Of a stretch of 64,000 bases of DNA, positions 58,137-64,000 are shown piece by piece. The notes beneath the pieces are model-generated. The model worked only from the letters and a program-made list of their open reading frames with translations. It was not told where the DNA came from and searched no databases. Source of the DNA: Prorocentrum cordatum (lineage: Eukaryota; Sar; Dinophyceae; Prorocentrales; Prorocentraceae); the NCBI GenBank assembly GCA_963575745.1, contig CAUYUJ010014326.1, positions 220,001 to 284,000 on the forward strand. The letters run 5' to 3'. The position numbers and the translations under genes are program-made. Within the stretch, counting starts at the first letter, position 1, and the number at the start of each line of letters is the position of its first letter.

Positions 58137-58440
58137 CGTTCTGGTTCTCTCGGAGCTTCTGCTGTAACCCTCTTCGTTCTTCTGTTATTATAGGAGTAGT
58201 GCCACCTGCGTCCACGGCTAAGCCGGACGCATTCGCAACCACAGCTACGCTGGGAGCGCATGCCAACACGGCTTTGCCGGGGGCGGCCACAACGGGTTTA
58301 CCCTTATTGGGGCGCTTTTTCTTTTTGTTCATCTTTTTACTAGGTACAACAGCTCCTCTCCGCAAGGCCGAACTAGGCCCTAAGCGGGGCTTCAAAATCC
58401 CCCCGGGTTTCAGGGGAAGTCCGTCTGAAAACATCGAGTC
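58120..58440 (-). pseudogene. Basic linker between RNase H and the methyltransferase-like ORF
   Basis: After a frameshift near 58420 the sensible text is a Lys/Arg-rich, nucleolar-signal-like stretch (KKMNKKKKRPNKGKP) followed by an Ala/Val-rich stretch with two palindromes and a charged helix. It ends at a TAA that overlaps the next ATG: the methyltransferase-like start codon lies 14 nt upstream of the stop. Confidence 0.5.
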
Positions 58441-59602
58441 TACGTGAAATTGGCACCAAATTGGCGGTCCAGAATTTGGGTGTAACAATGTTGACAAGGT
58501 ATAGAACTTTAACCCAAGCCAATGGGTCAGTGAACCTCTTGGTTCCAATGTCGGCAGCCTCATTTTGAGTTCTTTCATACTGTAGCTCAACAAGGCCGCG
58601 AGAAAACTGCTCGGACACAGCAGCAGCATCAATCCGATGTGTTCTCGGTAGATGCATGATTTTCATTGATCCACCTGCCCTGATGACTTTGCCAACTGCT
58701 TGGTGATCTTCTAAGAACAGACATCGTACTGGTCTGTCGAGCAGTATCTCCCAAACCGGTAGTGCTGCTAGCAGTTCTTGGCGCAAAGCAACGTCGGCAG
58801 CGACAATATCTGCCTCAAGTGTACTGTGGGAAACGCATGTCTGTCGTTGCGATCCAATAGACTGTCCAGCTCTAGTGTATGGGTCCCAAATGGCTTGATA
58901 ACTGGCACTCGTGCTTCGATGCGCGCGAATGTCACTTGCGAGATCTGCGTCATAATATTGCTTTAACAAGACATCTTCCTTTTTATCACCCACCCACGAA
59001 GTCATGCGGCAGTGGGAGGTACATCTGATATAACATATGAAGCGGAAAAGATCCATGTCTTGTTGCTCTGTCCATTAGGCAATACAACTGGCAGTTTGGC
59101 ATACAGCACGAAGCAAATCATATCTGGCCATTCTCGCGCCATAAAATATTTTCATCAAGACGTTTGCTGCAATGGGTTGAAGCACACCCGACTGCGTCGG
59201 TGGCTCTGGGTCATCAGGGCTCGCTGCCGCGGCGTCAAGGCCGAGAACTTCTATTTTCTGATCAGGAGGGCCTGAATCAACGTTTGTGCGTAATGCTGAC
59301 GCTATGGCCTCCTCAGCCGGGGAGTAAACCTCGCCTCTGGGGCCGCCTTGGCCATCCTCAAGGTCAGTGAGTTCAGGGCCAAGCGGGCTTCCCGCTGCCG
59401 GGTAAGTAGCTGGGTCAGTGTCCGTCAGTTGAGCATATAGTGCAACGCAGGACTCAAAGAACTCTGTCATGTCATATTCTATGACTTTGACTAGTTTCGG
59501 TTCTCTCGGTTGATATGGCTCGGACGGCTGAGCCGCCGAGTCACCCCCCGTTTCCTCCTCGCTACTCTCGTCTGTGACGGAGGCGTTTATTCTCCTTTCC
59601 AA
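58373..59602 (-). pseudogene. RNase H region of element C
   Basis: 59602-59075 is an acidic spacer ending NVLMKIFYGARMARYDLLRAVC, the approach helix also seen in element A. After TAA 59075-59077 the same phase continues WTEQQDMDLFRFICYI, then YYDADLASDI, SQRQTCVSHSTLEADIVA, LFLEDHQAVGKVIRAGG, HLPRTHRIDAAAVSEQF and RTQNEAADIGTKRFT. All Copia RNase H landmarks are present in order. Apart from the one stop the domain is intact. Confidence 0.88.
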
Positions 59603-60780
59603 AAGACTAATAGATTCTACCCCCCCCCCCCCCCCCCCCGGACTTATCGGTTCCCCCGCGCGTGCTGTAAATCATATGCGATTCTGACCACATGTCCATC
59701 CTAAATATGAATCCATACCATCCCAGCCAAGCCGGGCCCCCCCCCCCCTGCGGTTCCCTGTCAAATAACACTACGCGGGGACATTTTTCTTTCTAACATA
59801 ACACTTTTTTCGCGAATCCCTTGCAACAAAAGGGACGAAGTGCACGCGCGCGCGTCGTCGCGCGCGCATGCCGAAATCCTTCAAAAACCTTCGGTGCCGG
59901 AAAGATTTCGCAATCGAGTTCCCGAAAAAAAAAAAAAACATGGTTTCGCGACACCGGTTTACTTAAAAAACTTCCGCGCGAGCTCTTGCGAAATCTTAAG
60001 AAAACCATAAGTTTGTTTCAAAATTTTCACAAAATGCTACCAAACGGGCTTCGCGCGCGCGCATGTCGAAATCTGTCGAACGCCCTTGCGCGTGTGCCGT
60101 CGCGAGAATCTTCTGCAAAAAACAGGACGAAGTGCAGGCGCGCGCGTCGTCGCGGACGTATGCCGAAAACCTTCGAAACCCATCGGTTTCGGAAGGATTT
60201 CAAAATCGCGCGCCCAAAAAACCTACAAGAACCCAAGGTTTCGCAACACGGATTTTCAACAAAAGCGCGCGCGCGCGCTCTTGCGTCGTCGTCGTAGTCG
60301 TCGTCGCCGTCCTCCCTCCTCCCGCGTCGTCGTCGTCGTCGCCTACGTCGTCCTCTGTCTTTTCTCCTGTTTGTCGTCGTCGTCCTCTTTGGCGTCGTGG
60401 TCGTTTCCATCGTCGTTGTCGCCGTGGTCGTCCTTCCTCCTCCTCCCACGTCGTCGTCGTCGTCCGTCGTCGGCGTCTCATCGTCGTCCCTCCTATGTCG
60501 TCGCCGTCGTCGTCGTCGTTGTCGTCGTCGTCTTCCCTCCTCCCTCGTCGTTGTCGTCGTCGGCGTCGCCGTCCTTCCTCCTTCGTCGTCGTTCGCGTCG
60601 TCACCGTCCTCCCTCCTCCTTCGTCGTTGTCGTCGCTGTCGCCGTCGTCGTCCTTCCTCCTTCCTCGTCGTCGCCTTCGCTGGCGTCGTCGCGAGCAGTG
60701 GAGAAGACAACTTCAAGTTCAGCAAATTATTCTTAACCTTAGGAGGAGGCGGGTCTAAGATTGCAGGCAACTCCCCCTGT
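59603..60780. repeat. Repeat-rich interruption between RT and RNase H of element C
   Basis: Coding text is absent. The interval holds a C run (about 59619-59639), a second C run (59738-59749), two diverged copies of a roughly 130-bp unit (about 59826-59965 and 60116-60250, both with GGACGAAGTGCA and CATGCCGAAA-like blocks, and a partial copy near 60046), poly(A) 59926-59939, and a roughly 430-bp GTC/CTC-rich tract (60271-60700). In element A the corresponding RT-RNase H join is continuous coding. Confidence 0.75.
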
Positions 60781-60783
60781 CAT

Positions 60784-61640
60784 TCAACCCGCTGTGTCGA
60801 GAGTCCGTGTTCACATCCAAAATATCTTCCAAAAGCCGTTGGAGGGTCTATTCCAATTCCCTTGGGACAGTTATCAGAGGGTTCTTGCAGTAGTTTCCAG
60901 CCCTCTGCAAGCTAGTCGGCAGGTCCCGACAGCTTGAAATCATCAACATAGATAAGCAGAAAATGTTGCAATTCTTTGTGGAAAGAACAGCTACGCTTCA
61001 CAAAGTCTTTTGCCGTAACATGTCCCTCGCACTGCTGCTCCCAATATCCACCTGAGTCAGGGTGCCCGTACAATGAGAGGTATAACGGGCATACAGGATT
61101 ACGCATGTGGGACCATTCTTTAGGCCATTCATCAAAACCCACGTGGGGGTGCCGCCTAGTTTCGATTGAGTATTGGCTTGGCGGGCGTCCGCTTGCTCGA
61201 TGCTATGACCTTCAAATAGCCCGTAGGTGTCAGCTGCTTTGCTAGCCTGCACTGTAGCAGGGCTGCTGGGAAGTTCCTGAGACAATGCCACATCCATATT
61301 CTGATCTCTCACACTCGAACCGTCAAAAACTACCCGACCTTTATACATGCGATCTCTGTGTCCTCACGGTAACTCTGAGTTCTTCTCAACAAGGATCGCA
61401 AATAGCCGGCCAAAGTGGGCCGTCTGCCCCTTGAGTTCGGCAACCAAATCAGAGCACTCTCTGACACCATCCTCTATCCATGTGCCTATATCACGCAACC
61501 GATCCAATTCTTTTCTCAAGGCAGCTTGGGCGTCTTTGTTCGCTTTGGCCTCGTCTTTTGAGACTGATCAGGCGACGGCGGCATCAATGTAGGTGCGTTG
61601 CCAGTCGTTGGGAAGTTGGAAGGGTTCGTCGATGATTAAG
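60784..61640 (-). pseudogene. Reverse transcriptase of element C
   Basis: Text: LRDIGTWIEDGVRECSDL, then MYKGRVVFDGSSVRDQN, the palm segment SIEQADARQA, NPVCPLYLSLYGHPDSGGYWE, and LLIYVDDFKLSGPAD with YVDD at 60939-60950. In-frame stops: TGA 61568-61570, TGA 61364-61366 and TAG 60912-60914; a frameshift lies near 61150. After the TAG the frame still reads LAEGWKLL and FGRYFGCEHGLST, typical of Copia RT, before the repeat-rich interruption. Confidence 0.85.
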
Positions 61641-61671
61641 GTCAGTAAAAGGGTTGTAAAAGTATTGCAAA

Positions 61672-62951
61672 TCAAACCTCTCTGTTTTCACGATGACTGA
61701 GATCTGTAGCCGAGCCATGCTGCAACGGCATCCGAGGCACGCTTCGCCGCGACGCGGCGGCCGCCGGACTCGAGGTCCGGCTTGCCTCATGAATGTCCTC
61801 AGACTCATCATCATCGGACAGCGGGTCCCTACCGGCTGAGCCGGTGGAAATTCCATCTCGTGCAATAGCGCCTCCGTACCATGTCTGTTTCCACCAAATA
61901 TCTTCACCATCCGAAAAATGTTCTTCAGAATCACCTTCCTCCGAGGATTCAGCAGCCACAGCTGCGGCTTGGCCGCCCTGAGTAAGTCGCGACGCCGCCC
62001 CACGTCCGCTGCCAGGGGTGTGGCACAGGCTGTCTTCCCTCAAACGACGGAGCCACTCAGCCACCTTCGGTGCTGCTAGCCTGGCCTCAGGAAGGGCCGC
62101 AAGTGGCTGTGCCACTGCAGGTTCGGGCGGAGCCGGTGGATCATCCACATCCACGCCAATATCACGCAGAAGGCCAAGGCCAGGGCCAGGATCTTCTATT
62201 CCGAAAAACCCTCTCTTTTCTGCCTTGTATTGTTCCACGGCCTGTCGGCGTTGTGCTTGATTCATGTTGAACCATCGTCCAGGATGGATCCCAGAATTGG
62301 TGGCTTCAGGTAGCGTTTTCAGCCATTGGGCACTGTATCTCGGGTCTGGGTCAGTGACCCACACGCGAGTTATAGGCGCGTAATCGGATCATAGTAGAGA
62401 ACAACTCGGATGCTGCATGTCTTTCGGCGACCTATCAATGAAAGCTTATGCGTCAACTCCTCTTTTGTCAGTTCAGCAACAATTCGTCTGTCCTCAAAGT
62501 ATTCAATCGTGTCCAGCGTCTGAGTTGTTCGAGCAAGAAGTTGCCCTTTCCCGGGAGCCTTCTCACGCGGTTTAGCCGCTGAGAAGTTGGACTGTCTGTC
62601 CAAACGATATTCAAGTTGTGCGAGTCCCAGTTTTCGGTTCTCATCTGCTGGGTGGGAATCGCGCTGAGGATCCCTGCCGTCAACTACCATAGGCTCGTCA
62701 TCCACGCACAATCCTCCAGGGCCGTCTCCTTCTAAATCGGCCTCTGAGTCGAAGTGTGGAGCGTCCTCGCCCCCTTGAGAAGGCGGTGGCATAACAACAG
62801 CAGGATCATCGGCATTAAATAAGTTGTCCGGTCGTATCCCTGTTGCTGGTTGTGGTCCGTCTGGGACGGCCGCAGCTTCTCCTGCTGTAGGGGCCGCGAC
62901 GGAGCGCACTTCGGTCACCGCTTTGTCGTGCGCTTTTCGCAAAGGAAATTA
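61672..62951 (-). pseudogene. Integrase-RT linker of element C
   Basis: Two blocks: 62942-62370 (acidic and Pro-rich, then RTTQTLDTIEYFEDRRIVAEL) and, after a frameshift at about 62370, 62364-61672 (WVTDPDPRYSAQWLKTLPEA, an acidic Ser-rich stretch, and an Ala/Arg-rich part). It carries palindromes at 61745, 61831 and 62567. This is the usual low-conservation region between integrase and RT. Confidence 0.6.
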
Positions 62952-62978
62952 GGGCGATTGGTCATCAGCAGTACCATC

Positions 62979-64000
62979 TCAAATGTTGCTGTACACCTGA
63001 TCGGACTTCTCAATAGTGGGTCGTGTACACTCTGGGGTACGCCCTGACTCCATGTTCAGACCGTCCAGTTGTCTCAACGGCACAACAGAACTGTCTGGTC
63101 CAACCAATCCCCCCGCTTTGTGCACATACCCCAAGCATATCCCCGGACTCATCGTTGCGCCAGTCTTGGCGGCCCGAAACCTGGACTCAGGTGGAGGCAC
63201 ATAACGTGCGAGGGGCCCAAAGGGAAGGAGTGGAGCATCAAATCTACATCTAAAGCGTCGCTCCCAACTTGACTGTCCCTCCACTGGGGTCCTGGTGTTA
63301 TAGCATAGACAGAAGTATCGGACTGCATAGGTCCAATATGGCGGTGGAAGACCAGCCTGCATAAGTAAGGCTCTGGTCTCCATCTGTACCACGCCATTTG
63401 CACGCTCAGCAACAGCGTTATGTTTCTTATTTCCTGGGATGGTAGGATCATGGGCAATATTGAGCTCGTAACATGCCCTCGCCAGCTCTCTTGCACCATC
63501 TGTATAACAATAGTCTAACTTCTCCTCCAGGGCTTTCAGGTCAACCAAAAAGTTACAAACGTGAACCGCAGACTTGTCGTGCACACCCTGAGCGGCGAAA
63601 AAATCCGCAGCTCGGTCGCGGAAAGTCACGCACGCGGTCTCATCGTGGAGCCCCCGCGAGAGTTCATCCATCGCAAACCAATGATCCATCGTCGTCAGGT
63701 GTCCGAACGAAGTGGGGTTAGCGTATGGGCGGGGAACCTTTAGCCCTTTGTCTTGCGCCTTGCGCTGTTGCTTTCTGATAGCTTTGGCCCAATTGCATAC
63801 TGAACAAGTTGGGTTCTTGGGAGTATGAGTTAGAAGGCGCGGCAAGGAGGCTGCGGCCTTTTTGAGCCGTTCGGCAAGGGTCTCCGACACCTCAACCTCC
63901 GCATCGTCTGGGTCTATATCTGGCGGTGCGTCGACGTCGACTAAGTCGACACCGTCAGCGTCTCCAACTTCACCCTCCTCGGGTCCTGGGGCCGCGTCGC
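62979..64000 (-). pseudogene. Integrase of element C, open to the window edge
   Basis: The frame is open upstream to position 64000, with an acidic stretch (DIDPDDAEVEVSETLAE). The zinc-binding part is LTHTPKNPTCSVC; the catalytic residues are in LTTMDHWFA, YCYTDGARELA and HNAVAERANG, so D, D and E are all present. PGICLGYVHKAGG follows in the integrase C-terminal fold. It ends at TGA 62979, but the phase continues through TAA 62949-62951. Of the three integrases in the window this one has the cleanest catalytic triad. Confidence 0.88.

Larger units (their letters stand above)
46443..63950. repeat. Dispersed mini-palindrome family in element C (core GCTNAGC)
   Basis: Short hairpins with 5-8 bp arms and a single central base recur: 46443, 46525, 48477, 49367, 49785, 52079, 53526, 53635, 54087, 55326, 55405, 55498, 55781, 56558, 56589, 58215, 59525, 61745, 61831, 62567 and 63936 (start positions), plus degenerate ones at 53489, 56736 and 58269. 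Most read CGGCTNAGCCG. Some change both arms together (CGACT/AGTCG at 46525, 55498, 63936; TGGCT/AGCCA at 49367, 55781). Several have a further outer stem, for example 55492-55513, 58208-58230, 59519-59540 and 62562-62583. Most fall inside reading frames, in at least two phases. Confidence 0.85.
46550..64000 (-). mobile_element. Element C: giant Copia-type element with long 3' extension (partial)
   Basis: Enters at the right edge with integrase, then RT, RNase H, and about 12 kb of further same-strand frames to about 46550. Long frames are separated mostly by single in-frame stops (12 counted) and fewer frameshifts, which points to one decayed polyprotein or a few long ORFs. The extension contains a methyltransferase-like protein, an HGT-motif region and a Tpt1/KptA-like domain. 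GC is visibly lower than in element B, and the palindrome family is confined to this element. Gag, protease and both LTRs are outside the window or not recognised. Confidence 0.75.

Noticed and set aside
60030-60770. Asp/Arg/Thr-rich 247-codon minus frame and Val/Ser-rich plus frames
   Set aside because: Artefacts of the GTC/CTC triplet tract.

Overview
The window looks like nuclear DNA of a dinoflagellate. It has long minus-strand Ty1/Copia polyproteins with CCCH (not CCHC) zinc fingers in Gag, a relic resembling the dinoflagellate spliced leader in two LTRs, head-to-tail gene-like repeats, and many simple repeats. The species cannot be fixed from sequence alone. Every coding region I can support is on the minus strand, and almost all of it is retrotransposon-derived and broken by nonsense codons and frameshifts. 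No tRNA, rRNA, CRISPR array or bacterial-style operon was seen.

Layout. 1-4245: no supported gene; microsatellites, a two-unit direct repeat containing a perfect hairpin, homopolymers and an AT-rich stretch. 4246-21193: element A, a decayed Copia-type element read right to left (Gag, protease, integrase, RT, RNase H) followed by nearly 8 kb of further same-strand coding sequence; one part of this (about 7624-8450) is recognisable as an RNA 2'-phosphotransferase (Tpt1/KptA)-like domain. 21402-43389: three tandem copies of a roughly 4.6-4.8 kb unit encoding an unassigned protein. Copy 1 is split by element B (22359-31382), a structurally complete 9.0 kb Copia element with two LTRs, polypurine tract and short target duplication, but a defective polyprotein. 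43390-46549: simple repeats and a minisatellite field. 46550-64000: element C, running off the right edge: integrase, RT (interrupted by about 1.1 kb of repeats), RNase H, then about 12 kb of same-strand ORFs that include a methyltransferase-like protein, an ADP-ribosyltransferase-fold-like HGT region and a second Tpt1/KptA-like domain.

How it fits together. A and C are different in sequence and composition but share a plan: Copia gag-pol followed by a long extension containing a Tpt1/KptA-like domain and a distal Cys/Trp-containing segment. I consider this extension the best candidate for an undescribed system. Element C is also sprinkled with more than 20 tiny palindromes (core GCTNAGC) lying inside its reading frames, which I did not see in A, B or the tandem array. 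The nesting order is clear: the tandem array existed first, then B entered copy 1. All domain calls come from reading motifs by eye; no database search was run.
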